From the NCBI RefSeq assembly GCF_003633775.1, contig NZ_RBIN01000011.1, positions 1-64,000 of the forward strand: a stretch of 64,000 nt of DNA, in the 5' to 3' direction. The DNA is from Kushneria sinocarnis (GTDB lineage Bacteria > Pseudomonadota > Gammaproteobacteria > Pseudomonadales > Halomonadaceae). The position numbers were made by a program, and so were the translations under genes. The notes below the pieces were generated by a model, which saw nothing but the letters and a program-made list of their open reading frames with translations, had not been told where the DNA came from and searched no databases. Below are positions 35,967-51,006 of this stretch, one piece after another (the first letter of the stretch is position 1; the number at the start of each line of letters is the position of its first letter).

Positions 35967-36626
35967 ATGGCCAGAGATCCACAGCAATCCGGTGGTGATG
36001 AAGAGCTCGAGCGCGCGCAGCGTGATGCCGAGCCGCAACCGCTGGAAGACGACGAGCAGCAGACGCCGGAGAGTCTCGGCGAAACGCTGGAAGAGAGCGA
36101 TGCCCTGCACGAGGAAGGGGAGACGCTCGAGGCAAATGATGCCGAAGCCGATGTGCTGGCCTCGCGTGTGGCCGAGCTGGAGTCCCAGCTCGAGCAGGCC
36201 AGGGATCAGCAGACAAGGTCAGCCGCGGAGGCCCAGAACGCCCGGCGCCGCGCCGAGCAGGATGTCGAAAAGGCCCGCAAGTTCGCTCTGGAGAAGTTCG
36301 TCAAGGAGCTGCTGCCGGTGGTCGACAGTCTCGAGAAGGCGCTGGAGAACATGGGCGACGAGGCCACCGAAACGCATCGCGAGGGGGTGTCGATGACCCT
36401 CAAGATGCAGCTCGATGTGCTCGGCAAGTTCGGAGTGGAACAGCTTGACCCCGAGGGGGAACCCTTCGATCCCCAGTATCACGAAGCCATGTCGATGGTG
36501 CCCAGCCCGGAGCTGGAGCCCAACACCGTCATGAACGTGATGCAGAAGGGGTACAGCCTCAACGGCCGGCTGGTTCGACCTGCCATGGTCGTGGTCAGCA
36601 AGACCCCGGAGGAGCAGGGCTCCTGA
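35967..36626 (+). CDS. grpE: Nucleotide exchange factor GrpE
   Basis: 219 residues. Removes ADP from DnaK. The acidic disordered N-terminus (1-60) is followed by a long coiled coil (about 62-125, containing [21 protein letters not shown]) and the C-terminal beta domain ([37 protein letters not shown]). It has its own sigma-32-type promoter and precedes dnaK by 123 bases. Confidence 0.97.
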   Translation: MARDPQQSGGDEELERAQRDAEPQPLEDDEQQTPESLGETLEESDALHEEGETLEANDAEADVLASRVAELESQLEQARDQQTRSAAEAQNARRRAEQDVEKARKFALEKFVKELLPVVDSLEKALENMGDEATETHREGVSMTLKMQLDVLGKFGVEQLDPEGEPFDPQYHEAMSMVPSPELEPNTVMNVMQKGYSLNGRLVRPAMVVVSKTPEEQGS

Positions 36627-36655
36627 ACTGCTGAGCCGGGAGAATCCGGACAGGC

Positions 36656-36684
36656 CTTGAAAGCGGTCCGGGTGTCCCCCACAT
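36656..36684 (+). promoter_or_regulatory. Sigma-32 heat-shock promoter of dnaK
   Basis: CTTGAAA (36656-36662) is a perfect -35 element, followed after about 14 bases by CCCCACAT (36677-36684). The dnaK start is about 65 bases downstream. Confidence 0.72.
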
Positions 36685-36749
36685 AAGCAGACAACCACGC
36701 GGCAGTCGCCGCAGATGATTGAGTCAGACGATTTTTTCGAGGTGAGACC

Positions 36750-38675
36750 ATGGGACGCATTATCGGTATCGACCTGGGAACGACCAACTCCTGCGTGGCC
36801 GTTCTCGATGGTGACAAGACGCGGGTCATCGAAAACGCAGAAGGTGCACGCACGACGCCTTCCATCGTTGGTTATACCGATGATGGCGAGACGCTGGTGG
36901 GTCAGGCTGCCAAGCGTCAGGCCGTCACCAACCCGTCCAACACGCTGTATGCCATCAAGCGCCTGATCGGCCGCAAGTTCAACGACGACGTGGTCCAGAA
37001 GGACATCAAGATGGTGCCCTTCAAGATCGTCGAGGCCGACAACGGCGATGCCTGGGTACAGGTCAACGACCAGAAGATGGCGCCGCCGCAGGTCAGCGCC
37101 GAAGTGCTCAAGAAGATGAAGAAGACCGCCGAGGACTATCTCGGCGAGGAAGTCACCGAAGCGGTCATCACCGTGCCGGCCTACTTCAACGACTCGCAGC
37201 GCCAGGCTACCAAGGATGCCGGTCGCATCGCCGGGCTCGAGGTCAAGCGTATCATCAACGAGCCGACGGCGGCCGCACTGGCCTATGGCATGGATCGCAG
37301 CGGCGGTGATCGCACCATCGCGGTCTATGACCTGGGCGGCGGTACCTTCGATATCTCGATCATCGAAGTTGCCGATGTCGATGGCGAGAAGCAGTTCGAA
37401 GTGCTGGCCACCAACGGCGATACCTTCCTGGGCGGCGAGGACTTCGACCTCAAGCTGATCGACTATCTCGTTCAGCAGTTCCAGAACGATTCGGGTATCG
37501 ACCTTTCCGGTGACTCGCTGGCCATGCAGCGTCTCAAGGAAGCTGCCGAAAAGGCCAAGATCGAGCTGTCGGCCGCGCAGCAGACCGAGGTCAACCTGCC
37601 CTATATCACGGCCGATCAGAACGGTCCCAAGCACATGGCCGTCAAGGTCACGCGGGCCAAGCTGGAATCGCTGGTCGAGGATCTGGTGCAGCGTTCGCTG
37701 GAGCCCTGCAAGACCGCCATGGAAGATGCCGGCCTGTCCAGCAGCGAGATCCAGGACGTGATCCTGGTCGGCGGTCAGACCCGCATGCCGCTGGTGCAGA
37801 AGAAGGTCGCCGAATTCTTCGGCAAGGATGCCCGCAAGGACGTCAATCCGGACGAGGCCGTGGCGGTCGGTGCCGCGCTGCAGGGCGGCGTGCTCGGCGG
37901 CGACGTCAAGGACGTGCTGCTGCTTGACGTGACCCCGCTGACGCTGGGTATCGAGACGCTGGGTGGCGTGATGACGCCGCTGATCGAGAAGAACACCACG
38001 ATCCCGACCAAGAAGACCCAGACCTTCTCGACTGCCGAGGACAACCAGACGGCCGTGACCATTCACGTGCTGCAGGGTGAGCGCAAGCAGTCCGGGCAGA
38101 ACAAGTCGCTGGGTCGCTTCGATCTCTCCGACATTCCGCCGGCGCCGCGCGGCGTGCCGCAGATCGAGGTGGCGTTCGATCTCGATGCCAACGGTATCCT
38201 CAACGTCTCCGCCAAGGACAAGGCGACCGGCAAGGAGCAGTCGATCGAGATCAAGGCTTCCGGCGGTCTGACCGAGGAAGATATCGATCAGATGGTCAAG
38301 GATGCCGAAGCGCATGAGGCCGAGGACAAGAAGTTCGAGGAACTTGTGCAGCTGCGCAACCAAGCCGACGGCATGATTCACGCAGCGCGCAAGACGCTTG
38401 ATGAAGCCGGCGACAAGGCCAGCGATGAAGAGCGTCAGCAGATCGAGACTGCCATCAGCGAGCTCGAGGAAGCGAACAAGGGTGATGATCAGGAGCACAT
38501 CCAGTCGAAGCTCGATGCCCTGACCGAGGCTTCCGGTAACCTGGCCCAGAAGATGTACGCCGAGCAGGGTGAAGACCAGAGCGGCGGACAGGCTCAGGGC
38601 AGCACCGGCAATTCCGATGATGATGTGGTCGACGCGGACTATGAAGAAGTCAACGACGACCAGAAGAAGCAGTAA
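36750..38675 (+). CDS. dnaK: Molecular chaperone DnaK (Hsp70)
   Basis: 641 residues. Nucleotide-binding domain with [13 protein letters not shown] at the start and [14 protein letters not shown] near 190, substrate-binding domain from about 390 ([19 protein letters not shown]) and a helical lid ending in [10 protein letters not shown]. Works with DnaJ and GrpE in protein folding and sigma-32 control. GAGGTGAG precedes the ATG. The codon pattern is strongly biased, as for a highly expressed gene, and this produces a very long shadow frame on the opposite strand. Confidence 0.99.
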   Translation: MGRIIGIDLGTTNSCVAVLDGDKTRVIENAEGARTTPSIVGYTDDGETLVGQAAKRQAVTNPSNTLYAIKRLIGRKFNDDVVQKDIKMVPFKIVEADNGDAWVQVNDQKMAPPQVSAEVLKKMKKTAEDYLGEEVTEAVITVPAYFNDSQRQATKDAGRIAGLEVKRIINEPTAAALAYGMDRSGGDRTIAVYDLGGGTFDISIIEVADVDGEKQFEVLATNGDTFLGGEDFDLKLIDYLVQQFQNDSGIDLSGDSLAMQRLKEAAEKAKIELSAAQQTEVNLPYITADQNGPKHMAVKVTRAKLESLVEDLVQRSLEPCKTAMEDAGLSSSEIQDVILVGGQTRMPLVQKKVAEFFGKDARKDVNPDEAVAVGAALQGGVLGGDVKDVLLLDVTPLTLGIETLGGVMTPLIEKNTTIPTKKTQTFSTAEDNQTAVTIHVLQGERKQSGQNKSLGRFDLSDIPPAPRGVPQIEVAFDLDANGILNVSAKDKATGKEQSIEIKASGGLTEEDIDQMVKDAEAHEAEDKKFEELVQLRNQADGMIHAARKTLDEAGDKASDEERQQIETAISELEEANKGDDQEHIQSKLDALTEASGNLAQKMYAEQGEDQSGGQAQGSTGNSDDDVVDADYEEVNDDQKKQ

Positions 38676-38698
38676 GGCAGGCACCTGTCTGAGGCGCG

Positions 38699-38728
38699 AC
38701 GCGGGAGCCCTGCTCCCGCGTTGTTTTT
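38699..38728 (+). terminator. Hairpin with T-run between dnaK and dnaJ
   Basis: ACGCGGGAG pairs with CTCCCGCGT around a five-base loop, followed by TGTTTTT. It lies between two genes of one operon, so it probably stops part of the transcripts and lowers dnaJ relative to dnaK. Confidence 0.75.
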
Positions 38729-38761
38729 GCGGGTGTGTGACTTCGGAGGGCGCAGTGATTC

Positions 38762-39904
38762 ATGGCCAAACGTGACTATTACGAGATACTCGGCGTCGAC
38801 CGCAACGCCGATGCCAGAGAGATCAAGAAGGCGTATCGACGCCTGGCACAGAAATACCATCCTGACCGCAACCCCGATGATGACAATGCGGCAGAGAACT
38901 TCCGCGAAGTTTCCGACGCCTATGAAGTCCTGAGCGACGACGAGAAGCGTGCAGCCTACGATCAGTTCGGCCATGCCGGCGTCGACGGCCAGGGCGGTGG
39001 CGGCGGCGGCGGTTTCGGCGGTGCCGGAGCCGGCGGTTTCAGCGACATCTTCGGCGACGTGTTCGGCGACATCTTCGGCGGTGGTGGCCGACGCAACCCC
39101 AATGCACCGCAGCGCGGCGCCGATCTGCGCTACAACCTCGAGGTCGATCTCGAGGATGCCGTGGCCGGTACCACGGTCGATATCCGCGTGCCGCGGCTGG
39201 TCGAGTGTGAGCGCTGCAGCGGTGATGGCGCCGAGCCGGGGACCAACAAGAAGGGCTGTCCGACCTGTCACGGCATGGGCCAGGTGCGCATGCAGCAGGG
39301 CTTCTTCGCGGTGCAGCAGACCTGTCCGACCTGCCATGGCCGGGGCGAGGTGGTCGAAAGTCCGTGTCGCAAGTGCCATGGCGAAGGTCGGGTGCAGGAG
39401 ACGCGCACCCTGTCGGTGAAGATTCCCGCCGGTGTCGACACCGGTGATCGCATTCGTCTCAACAGCGAGGGCGAGGCCGGGGTCAACGGTGGTCCGGCAG
39501 GCGATCTCTATGTTCAGGTGGCGATCAAGAGCCACCCGATCTTCGAGCGGGATGGGCGCGACCTGCACTGTGAGGTGCCGATCAGCTTCGTGGATGCCAC
39601 CCTAGGCGGTGAGCTGGAAGTGCCGACCCTCGAGGGACGCGTCAAGCTCAGGATTCCCGCCGAGACGCAGACCGGCAAGCTGTTCCGGCTGCGCGGCAAG
39701 GGCGTCAAGCCGGTACGCGGTGGTTCGCCCGGTGACCTGATCTGCAAGGTCGTGCTGGAGACCCCGGTCAATCTGACCGAAGAGCAGCAGCAGCTGCTGC
39801 GCCAGTTCCAGGAGAGCCTGGATGGCACCGGCACCAAGCACTCGCCGCGCAAGAGCAGCTGGTTCGACGGTGTGAAGAAGTTCTTCGAGGACATGCGTTC
39901 CTGA
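38762..39904 (+). CDS. dnaJ: Chaperone protein DnaJ (Hsp40)
   Basis: 380 residues. J domain with the HPD motif (YHPDRNP, about 33-35), a Gly/Phe-rich linker ([20 protein letters not shown]), four CXXCXGXG zinc repeats ([32 protein letters not shown]) and C-terminal substrate domains. Stimulates DnaK ATP hydrolysis. A terminator follows at 39931. Confidence 0.98.
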   Translation: MAKRDYYEILGVDRNADAREIKKAYRRLAQKYHPDRNPDDDNAAENFREVSDAYEVLSDDEKRAAYDQFGHAGVDGQGGGGGGGFGGAGAGGFSDIFGDVFGDIFGGGGRRNPNAPQRGADLRYNLEVDLEDAVAGTTVDIRVPRLVECERCSGDGAEPGTNKKGCPTCHGMGQVRMQQGFFAVQQTCPTCHGRGEVVESPCRKCHGEGRVQETRTLSVKIPAGVDTGDRIRLNSEGEAGVNGGPAGDLYVQVAIKSHPIFERDGRDLHCEVPISFVDATLGGELEVPTLEGRVKLRIPAETQTGKLFRLRGKGVKPVRGGSPGDLICKVVLETPVNLTEEQQQLLRQFQESLDGTGTKHSPRKSSWFDGVKKFFEDMRS

Positions 39905-39930
39905 TCGCCTGATCGGGATACAGCCGATCC

Positions 39931-39962
39931 GGCCCCATCCGTTGCTTCGGATGGGGCCTTTC
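39931..39962 (+). terminator. Terminator after dnaJ
   Basis: An 11-bp perfect stem, GGCCCCATCCG with CGGATGGGGCC, around a six-base loop, followed by TTTC. Confidence 0.8.
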
Positions 39963-40080
39963 ATCGTCGGCCGACGGGCCATTCGCGGTTTCGCAGCAGC
40001 GGGGCGCTGAACTACGCTGTTATCGAAAGTCCTGATCGGTGCAGCCGATCCGTACCACACCCTTCAGCAGGAGTTCTCTC

Positions 40081-40488
40081 ATGTCGGTCATGTATCAGAC
40101 CTCGGTCGCGGTCTCCGGTGGTGGACGCAACGGTCATGCACGCAGCGATGACGGCATCCTCGATGTCGACCTGGCCATGCCGGGCAGTGGCGAATCGGCC
40201 ACCAATCCCGAACAGCTCTTTGCCGCCGGCTATGCGGCCTGCTTCGCCAGCGCCGCCAAGGCGCTGGCGAAGCAGCAGGGGCATGAGCTCGAGGATATTC
40301 CGGTGACCGCCGAGGTGGCACTGCACTCGGAGAATCACGACTACTCGCTGGGCGTGAAGCTGATCGCCGAAGTGGCGCTGCCGCAGGCGGACGCCGAGGC
40401 GCTGATTCGGCAGGCCCACGAAATGTGCCCGTATTCGAAGGCCACCCGCGGCAATCTCGAGGTCGAACTCGAGGTCCGGGGGCAGTAA
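40081..40488 (+). CDS. ohr: Organic hydroperoxide resistance protein (Ohr/OsmC family)
   Basis: 135 residues from ATG 40081 (AGGAG ten bases upstream). Thiol peroxidase that reduces organic hydroperoxides with dihydrolipoamide electrons. The catalytic Cys pair is in GYAACFASA and EMCPYSKAT. A MarR-type OhrR gene is not adjacent. A longer frame to 40039 is less likely. Confidence 0.93.
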   Translation: MSVMYQTSVAVSGGGRNGHARSDDGILDVDLAMPGSGESATNPEQLFAAGYAACFASAAKALAKQQGHELEDIPVTAEVALHSENHDYSLGVKLIAEVALPQADAEALIRQAHEMCPYSKATRGNLEVELEVRGQ

Positions 40489-40497
40489 TCGGCTGAT

Positions 40498-40535
40498 GCC
40501 CGCCGGCCGATGCGCTCTGCCGGCGGGCGCCTTTT
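40498..40535 (+). terminator. Terminator after ohr
   Basis: GCCCGCCGGC pairs with GCCGGCGGGC over an 11-base loop, followed by GCCTTTT. Confidence 0.75.
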
Positions 40536-40578
40536 CCCTTTACCCTGCCAGACGGCACCCCTGTCATCATGAGTTCGA

Positions 40579-40977
40579 ATGGCCCCTGATCGGATTCTCC
40601 GTCATCTGTCGTTCACCGTGGCACTGGCGAGTGCCCTGGTGCTCTCCGGCTGTGCCGGCCCCTCGGTCGATTCGGCCGCGGGTAGCGTACAGCGAGGCGA
40701 AGCCTCCTATTATGCCAGCCGCTACGTCGGCCGGCAGACCGCCAGCGGCGAGCGTCTGAGTGCGCAGCAACTGACGGCGGCTCATCGCAGTCTGCCCTTC
40801 GGCACCCGGGTGCGGGTGATCAATCTCGACAATGATCGGCAGGTGACCGTGCGTATCAATGATCGCGGGCCCTTTACTGCGGGCCGGATCATCGACCTCT
40901 CCCCGCTGGCGGCACGGCGGCTGCACATGCTGCAGTCGGGCACGGCGCCGGTACGCCTCGAGGTGCTGGCGCGGTAG
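40579..40977 (+). CDS. Short RlpA-like lipoprotein (double-psi beta-barrel)
   Basis: 132 residues with lipobox VLSGC (Cys about 25) followed by an RlpA-type double-psi beta-barrel: GEASYYASRYVGRQTASGE, LPFGTRVRVINL and INDRGPFTAGRIIDLS, including the conserved catalytic-type Asp. Full RlpA also has a SPOR domain for septal targeting; it is absent here. Likely an outer-membrane lipoprotein acting on, or binding, peptidoglycan. It converges on the phytase-like gene with four bases between. Confidence 0.88.
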   Translation: MAPDRILRHLSFTVALASALVLSGCAGPSVDSAAGSVQRGEASYYASRYVGRQTASGERLSAQQLTAAHRSLPFGTRVRVINLDNDRQVTVRINDRGPFTAGRIIDLSPLAARRLHMLQSGTAPVRLEVLAR

Positions 40978-40980
40978 GGC

Positions 40981-42842
<1,862 letters not shown>

Positions 42843-42889
42843 CTCTATCCGAAGGGCTACCGCTGCTATCCGTTTCAGGGTGAATCGTC

Positions 42890-43456
42890 ATGACCGATCT
42901 ACCCGCCTGTCTCGTGACCGACCGTCTGACATTGCTGCCGATCAGCGTCGATGATGCCGAGGCACTGCACGCTGCCCTGTTTGAGTCCATGACAGTACTG
43001 ATGCCGTGGCTGGCATGGGCGAGCCCCGAATCGACACTGCAGGAGCGGCGTGATTTCTGCAGGCAGGCTGAGTGCGCGCTGCACGATAGAACGGGAGTCA
43101 CGTACGCACTGTGGCTTGCAGGAGATCAGGTGCCCAACAGACTGGCGGGCGTCATGGACGTGCAGGATATCGACTGGCAGGTACCGGCAGGCACGCTGGG
43201 TTACTGGTGTCATAGGGCTTTTCAGGGGCAGTGGTTGATCACCGAGGCGCTGCAGGCGTTGAGTCACGCATTACTGGTCGAATATGGTTTCCAGCGACTG
43301 GCGCTGACCTGTGATGAACGCAACCTTGCCAGCTGCCGAGTCGCCGAGCGGTCCGGTTATCGTCTGGAAGGTATCCGGCGTCATGACTGCCGCGATCATT
43401 TTGGAGAGCTGCGCAATACCTGCTGTTATGCGCGCCTGAGAGGGGATGAAGGATGA
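42890..43456 (+). CDS. GNAT family N-acetyltransferase (RimJ/RimL-like)
   Basis: 188 residues of the RimJ/RimL/SpeG-type GNAT group: CLVTDRLTLLPISVDDAEAL at the start, GTLGYWCHRAFQGQWLITEAL for motif A, and NLASCRVAERSGYRLEG for motif B. These acetylate protein N-termini or small amines; the target is unknown. Stops are close to or overlapping the next gene. Confidence 0.88.
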   Translation: MTDLPACLVTDRLTLLPISVDDAEALHAALFESMTVLMPWLAWASPESTLQERRDFCRQAECALHDRTGVTYALWLAGDQVPNRLAGVMDVQDIDWQVPAGTLGYWCHRAFQGQWLITEALQALSHALLVEYGFQRLALTCDERNLASCRVAERSGYRLEGIRRHDCRDHFGELRNTCCYARLRGDEG

Positions 43457-43463
43457 AAGGGGC

Positions 43464-44558
43464 ATGAGCCGTCTGGTGTGCGGGTGGCCACCGCTCTGGT
43501 GGCTGTCGCTGAAGGGGCTGGCGGGACGCTATCGTTACCGGGGGCCGGTCAGCGATCACTTCGACGGTGAGCGCTTTCACAATGTACCGCCCCTGCCCCC
43601 CAGGGCGCCGGGCGCCTTTCGCCAGTGGCGCGAGGAGCGCCGCCAGCGTCCGGCCTGGCAGTGGCGTGATCTCGCAGTCGGGCCGACGCCGCCGGCGCGG
43701 TCGGCACCGGATGAACTTCGGGTGACCCTGGTCAATCATGCCACCTTCCTGATCCAGTCGGGCGGTCTCAACGTACTGACCGATCCGGTCTGGTCGAAAC
43801 GGGTCAGTCCGCTCAGCTTCGCCGGGCCGGCCCGCTTTCATCCGCCGGGGCTGACGCTCGAGCAGCTGCCGCCGCTGGATGTCATCTTCGTCAGTCACAG
43901 CCACTACGATCACTGCGATCTTCGGTCGCTGCGCCAGCTCGCGCACCGTCACCCGCAGACGCTGCTGGTCACGGGGCTGGGCAACGAGACACTGATGCGT
44001 GAGCTCGGCTTTGTTAATGTCGTGGCGCTGGACTGGTGGCAGACGCACACCCTGGCCGGCAGTGCCCGGCTGACATTCACCCCGGCGCAGCACTGGAGTG
44101 CCCGGACCCGGCATGATGCCCGGCGTACCCTGTGGGGCGGCCTGTGGCTGGAAACGAGGGGGGCCGGGGCGCTCTATTTTGCCGGCGACAGCGGCTTCAG
44201 CGCGCCCCTGTTCACCAATCTGGCCGAGCGGCTGGGCACGCCCCGCTGTGCGCTGCTGCCGATTGGCGCCTTCCGCCCCGAATGGTTCATGGCGCCGGTC
44301 CACATGGGGCCGCGGGAAGCGGTTGAAGTACACCGCCTGCTGGGCTGCGAGGTCAGTATTGCCTGTCACTTCGGCTGCTTCGCGCTGGCCGACGAGGGTC
44401 AGGAGGAAGCTCAGCAGACGCTGGCGGAGGCGCGCGCGAAGGCCGGCATGGCGGCGGCCGCGTTTCGGGTGCCCTGTCCGGGGCAACCGATTGTGGTCGA
44501 GCCGCCAGCGGTAATCGGGGCCGGGCACGATGGCGTGAGCGATCGGAATCGGGTATGA
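43464..44558 (+). CDS. Metallo-beta-lactamase-fold hydrolase (UlaG/NAPE-PLD-like)
   Basis: 364 residues from ATG 43464; ATG 43446 would add six and overlap the GNAT gene. VTLVNHATFLIQSGGLNVLTDPVW and the metal-binding VSHSHYDHCD place it in the MBL-fold group that includes NAPE-phospholipase D and UlaG. Further ligands are seen in FAGDSGFS and MGPREAVEVH. A phosphodiesterase acting on lipids is plausible but unproven. It is followed by the structured carA leader. Confidence 0.85.
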   Translation: MSRLVCGWPPLWWLSLKGLAGRYRYRGPVSDHFDGERFHNVPPLPPRAPGAFRQWREERRQRPAWQWRDLAVGPTPPARSAPDELRVTLVNHATFLIQSGGLNVLTDPVWSKRVSPLSFAGPARFHPPGLTLEQLPPLDVIFVSHSHYDHCDLRSLRQLAHRHPQTLLVTGLGNETLMRELGFVNVVALDWWQTHTLAGSARLTFTPAQHWSARTRHDARRTLWGGLWLETRGAGALYFAGDSGFSAPLFTNLAERLGTPRCALLPIGAFRPEWFMAPVHMGPREAVEVHRLLGCEVSIACHFGCFALADEGQEEAQQTLAEARAKAGMAAAAFRVPCPGQPIVVEPPAVIGAGHDGVSDRNRV

Positions 44559-44643
44559 TCGGCCCAATTTGGCCGGGTAAAACCCGAGGCCCTGTCAGAC
44601 TGCAAGCGGGAGGAGATTCTTCGGGATTTCTTCCCGCTTTTTT
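44554..44643 (+). promoter_or_regulatory. carA leader: -10-like element, hairpin and terminator-like hairpin
   Basis: TATGAT (44554-44559) resembles a -10 box. It is followed by a hairpin (GGCCGGGT/ACCC..GGCC, 44571-44591) and then AAGCGGGA/TCCCGCTT with a T-run (44604-44643), a Rho-independent terminator about 148 bases before carA. It may simply end the upstream transcript or act as a pyrimidine-responsive attenuator. Confidence 0.5.
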
Positions 44644-44790
44644 GCAACCTGACATCGCCCGGGAGGCATTCGACGGCCGTTTCGGTTTGCTCTTTCACGC
44701 CCGGTAGCGCTCACGGCGAAGGGTCACCCGGTGGGTGCCCCGTGTGCCTGAGGCCGCCGGCGATCAACTTGCCCCGGGGAGGATGTTGCG

Positions 44791-45945
44791 TTGATCAAAC
44801 CTGCGATACTGGCGCTCGAGGATGGCAGCGTATTTCACGGTCAGGCCATCGGCACCGATGGCCTGACCAGTGGCGAGGTGGTATTCAATACTGCCATGAC
44901 CGGCTATCAGGAAATTCTCACCGACCCCTCCTACTCCCGTCAGATCGTCACCCTGACCTATCCGCATATCGGCAATACCGGCATCAATGACGAGGATCTC
45001 GAGTCCACGCGCATTCAGGCGGCCGGACTGGTCATTCGCGATCTGCCCCGGCTGGTCAGCAACTTTCGCAGCGTGCGCTCGCTGGATGAGTACCTGCGGG
45101 CCCAGCGCGTGGTCGGTATCGCCGACATCGACACCCGCCGGCTGACCCGGCTGTTGCGTGACAAGGGGGCCCAGAACGGTGCCATCCTCGCCGGCGCCGA
45201 GGCCGAGGGTGACGATGCCGAGGCACGAGCGCTGGCGGCAGCCAGGGATTTCCCCGGGCTCAAGGGCATGGATCTGGCCGACCAGGCCAGCGTGACCGAT
45301 ATGGCCGACTGGCATGTCGGGGAGTGGACCCTGGGGGCCGGACACGCCGATCTGGCCGGGCGCGAGCAGCCCTGGCACGTGGTGGCCTATGACTATGGTA
45401 CCAAGCACAACATCTTTCGCATGCTGACCAGCCGGGGCTGCCGGCTCACCATCGTGCCGGCCCGCACGCCGGCCAGCCGGGTGCTGGAGCTGCAGCCCGA
45501 TGGGGTGTTTCTGGCCAACGGGCCGGGCGATCCGGAACCCTGCGACTATGCCATCGAGGCGATCCGCACGATTCTCGAGACCGGCACCCCGGTGTTCGGC
45601 ATCTGCCTGGGGCATCAGCTGCTGGCGCTGGCTTCCGGAGCTCGCACGGTGAAGATGAAGCAGGGCCACCACGGCGCCAACCATCCGGTGCTCGATCTGG
45701 AGACCGGCCATGTGCTGATTACCAGTCAGAACCATGGTTTCGCTGCCGACGAGGCCACGCTGCCGGCCAACGTGCGGGCGACCCACCGCTCGCTGTTCGA
45801 TGGCACCCTGCAGGGGATCGAGCGCACCGACTGCCCGGCCTTCAGCTTCCAGGGGCATCCCGAGGCCAGCCCCGGCCCGCATGACATGGCACTGCTGTTC
45901 GACCGCTTCGTGTCGATGATGGCAACCCGCCGTCAGGCCGCATGA
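44791..45945 (+). CDS. carA: Carbamoyl-phosphate synthase small subunit
   Basis: 384 residues. Hydrolyses glutamine and channels ammonia to CarB for arginine and pyrimidine synthesis. N-terminal CPSase_sm domain ([30 protein letters not shown]) and class I amidotransferase domain with Cys272 in GICLGHQ and His-Glu in QGHPEASP. It starts at TTG, as in other gammaproteobacteria, with GGGGAGG upstream. Confidence 0.97.
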   Translation: MIKPAILALEDGSVFHGQAIGTDGLTSGEVVFNTAMTGYQEILTDPSYSRQIVTLTYPHIGNTGINDEDLESTRIQAAGLVIRDLPRLVSNFRSVRSLDEYLRAQRVVGIADIDTRRLTRLLRDKGAQNGAILAGAEAEGDDAEARALAAARDFPGLKGMDLADQASVTDMADWHVGEWTLGAGHADLAGREQPWHVVAYDYGTKHNIFRMLTSRGCRLTIVPARTPASRVLELQPDGVFLANGPGDPEPCDYAIEAIRTILETGTPVFGICLGHQLLALASGARTVKMKQGHHGANHPVLDLETGHVLITSQNHGFAADEATLPANVRATHRSLFDGTLQGIERTDCPAFSFQGHPEASPGPHDMALLFDRFVSMMATRRQAA

Positions 45946-46023
45946 GCGTCGCCCCCGGTCGCTGCCGGCCGGGGCAGATGTGCTGCCACCCCGTTTTCGA
46001 ACTTCCAACGCTGCGATACCGTC

Positions 46024-49253
<3,230 letters not shown>

Positions 49254-49257
<4 letters not shown>

Positions 49258-49730
49258 ACAAGGTCCCGATGACCGTCTATGGCGAACAGGCGCTCAGGGA
49301 AGAGCTCAATCGGCTCAAGAGCGAGGATCGGCCGCAGGTAATTGCGGCCATTGCGGAGGCGCGTGAACACGGTGATCTCAAGGAGAATGCCGAGTATCAC
49401 GCGGCGCGCGAGCAGCAGGGCTTCATCGAGGGGCGCATTCAGGAGATCGAGTCCAAGCTCGCCTCGGCCCAGGTGATCGATGTGACCAAAATCGACAAGA
49501 ACGGCAAGGTGATCTTCGGCACTACCGTGACGCTGATGAACCTGGATACCGATGAGGAGGTCCGCTATCGGATCGTCGGCGAGGACGAGGCCGATATCAA
49601 GGGCGGCAAGATCTCGGTGACCTCGCCCATCGCCCGTGCGCTGATCGGCAAGGAGGAGGGTGACGTGGTCAGTGTCTCCACCCCCGGCGGCGAGGTCGAG
49701 TACGAAATCAGCCTGGTCGAGCACCTCTGA
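49254..49730 (+). CDS. greA: Transcription elongation factor GreA
   Basis: 158 residues. Stimulates transcript cleavage by backtracked RNA polymerase. The N-terminal coiled coil with the acidic tip ([20 protein letters not shown]) and the C-terminal FKBP-like domain ([20 protein letters not shown]) are complete. ATG 49254 overlaps the carB stop, so translation is coupled. Confidence 0.97.
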
Positions 49731-49736
49731 GCATGA

Positions 49737-49769
49737 CCATTGCCCGGACGCGGGATGTCCGGGCAATGG
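49737..49769. terminator. Hairpin between greA and yhbY
   Basis: A perfect 13-bp stem, CCATTGCCCGGAC with GTCCGGGCAATGG, and a seven-base loop, seven bases after greA. Only a weak T-rich stretch follows, so termination is likely but not certain. Confidence 0.6.
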
Positions 49770-49828
49770 CCGTCATTGTTTCGCTGCATTGGTCAGCAGC
49801 GGATCACCCCTCCAGACTCGCCCGCGGG

Positions 49829-50140
49829 TCACTGCGAATGGCGTGCCACATTGGACAGCCGGGGATTGGCCCGCGGATTGTGGCGATAGAGCAGGGCGGT
49901 CTTGCCCAGCGTCTGGACGATTTCCGAGCGGGTCTGCTCGGCCAGTGCGTCGATGGCCGCAGCCCGTTCCCCGCGACCCTCCACGGCCAGGCTGAGCTTG
50001 ACCAGCTCGTGATCGCTCAGGGCGCGCTCCAGTTCATTGATGACTCCCGCGGAAAGACCGTTGCCGGCAATCCGCACGATCGGATGCAGATGATGGCCGA
50101 TACTGCGAAGGCTTTTTCTTTGTGCCGCTGACAGGCTCAT
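49829..50140 (-). CDS. yhbY: YhbY family RNA-binding protein (CRM domain)
   Basis: 103 residues: a complete CRM domain with the AAQRKSLRSIGHHLHPIVRI start and GNGLSAGVINELERAL (GxxG-type RNA-binding loop). In E. coli it associates with pre-50S ribosomal particles. It is divergent from rlmE, which methylates 23S rRNA in the same assembly stage. Confidence 0.94.
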   Translation of the reverse strand: MSLSAAQRKSLRSIGHHLHPIVRIAGNGLSAGVINELERALSDHELVKLSLAVEGRGERAAAIDALAEQTRSEIVQTLGKTALLYRHNPRANPRLSNVARHSQ

Positions 50141-50256
50141 GATATGTTGCAGACTCGATATCGCTGGATGTTAACCCTCCAGTTTACTTCAGTTCATGCC
50201 CTGCCCGCCAATCCGGTGACGGGTGCGTCCGACCCCGACTCCCGACAGGTGTTCTC

Positions 50257-50910
50257 GTGACTCGCTCGACAACCCGCAAAGGCCGCTCTTCCGGCTCCGG
50301 TCGCCAGCGCAACAGCTGGATGAAGGAGCACTTCAGTGATGCTCACGTTCAGCGCAGCTGGGCTGACGGCTATCGCTCCCGGGCCAGCTACAAGCTGCTT
50401 GCGATCGACCAGCACGATCAGCTGCTCAAGCCCGGCATGACCGTGGTGGATCTGGGTGCGGCACCGGGAGGCTGGAGTCAGGTGCTGGCCGAGCGCATCG
50501 GCGATCAGGGCATGGTCGTGGCCTCGGACATCCTGGAGATGGATCCGGTCCCCGGCGTTACCTTTCTTAAGGGTGACTTTACCGAGGAGGCGGTGCTGGG
50601 GGATATGCTGGCAGCACTGGACGGTCGCGCAGTGGATCTGATCGTCTCCGACATGGCGCCCAACATGAGCGGTCAGGCCGCCATCGATCAGCCCGGTGCC
50701 ATGCATCTGGTGGAGCTGGCGCTCGATCTGGCCGAACGGATTCTGCGCCCGGGCGGAGATTTTCTGGCCAAGGTCTTTCAGGGGGAGGGGTTCGACGACT
50801 ACCTTGGAGACATGCGCCGGCGCTTCGATCGGGTGATGACACGCAAGCCTGAAGCCTCCCGCGCCCGTTCACGGGAAGTCTACCTGCTGGGCCGGGGATT
50901 CAGGGGATGA
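50257..50910 (+). CDS. rlmE: 23S rRNA 2'-O-ribose U2552 methyltransferase
   Basis: Also called FtsJ/RrmJ. 217 residues, GTG start. SAM-binding [15 protein letters not shown], and the K-D-K-E catalytic residues are in [27 protein letters not shown] and SREVYLLG. The methylated base lies in the ribosomal A loop. In E. coli the gene is a heat-shock operon with ftsH; the same pair is seen here. Confidence 0.97.
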   Translation: MTRSTTRKGRSSGSGRQRNSWMKEHFSDAHVQRSWADGYRSRASYKLLAIDQHDQLLKPGMTVVDLGAAPGGWSQVLAERIGDQGMVVASDILEMDPVPGVTFLKGDFTEEAVLGDMLAALDGRAVDLIVSDMAPNMSGQAAIDQPGAMHLVELALDLAERILRPGGDFLAKVFQGEGFDDYLGDMRRRFDRVMTRKPEASRARSREVYLLGRGFRG

Positions 50911-51006
50911 ACGAACGAGCATTGACTTGCTTTTGCCGGGGCCTGCCCCCATGCAGGGCTTATGCGGCCTGTACGGCAGGCAGATTCACGCAGTGAGGGT
51001 ACTCCC

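Noticed and set aside
36219..38684. An 821-codon open frame antisense to grpE/dnaK
   Set aside because: It is a composition and codon-bias shadow of highly biased genes; its translation is low-complexity (Leu, Gly, Asp, His-rich) and resembles no protein. Such frames opposite dnaK are a well-known artefact.
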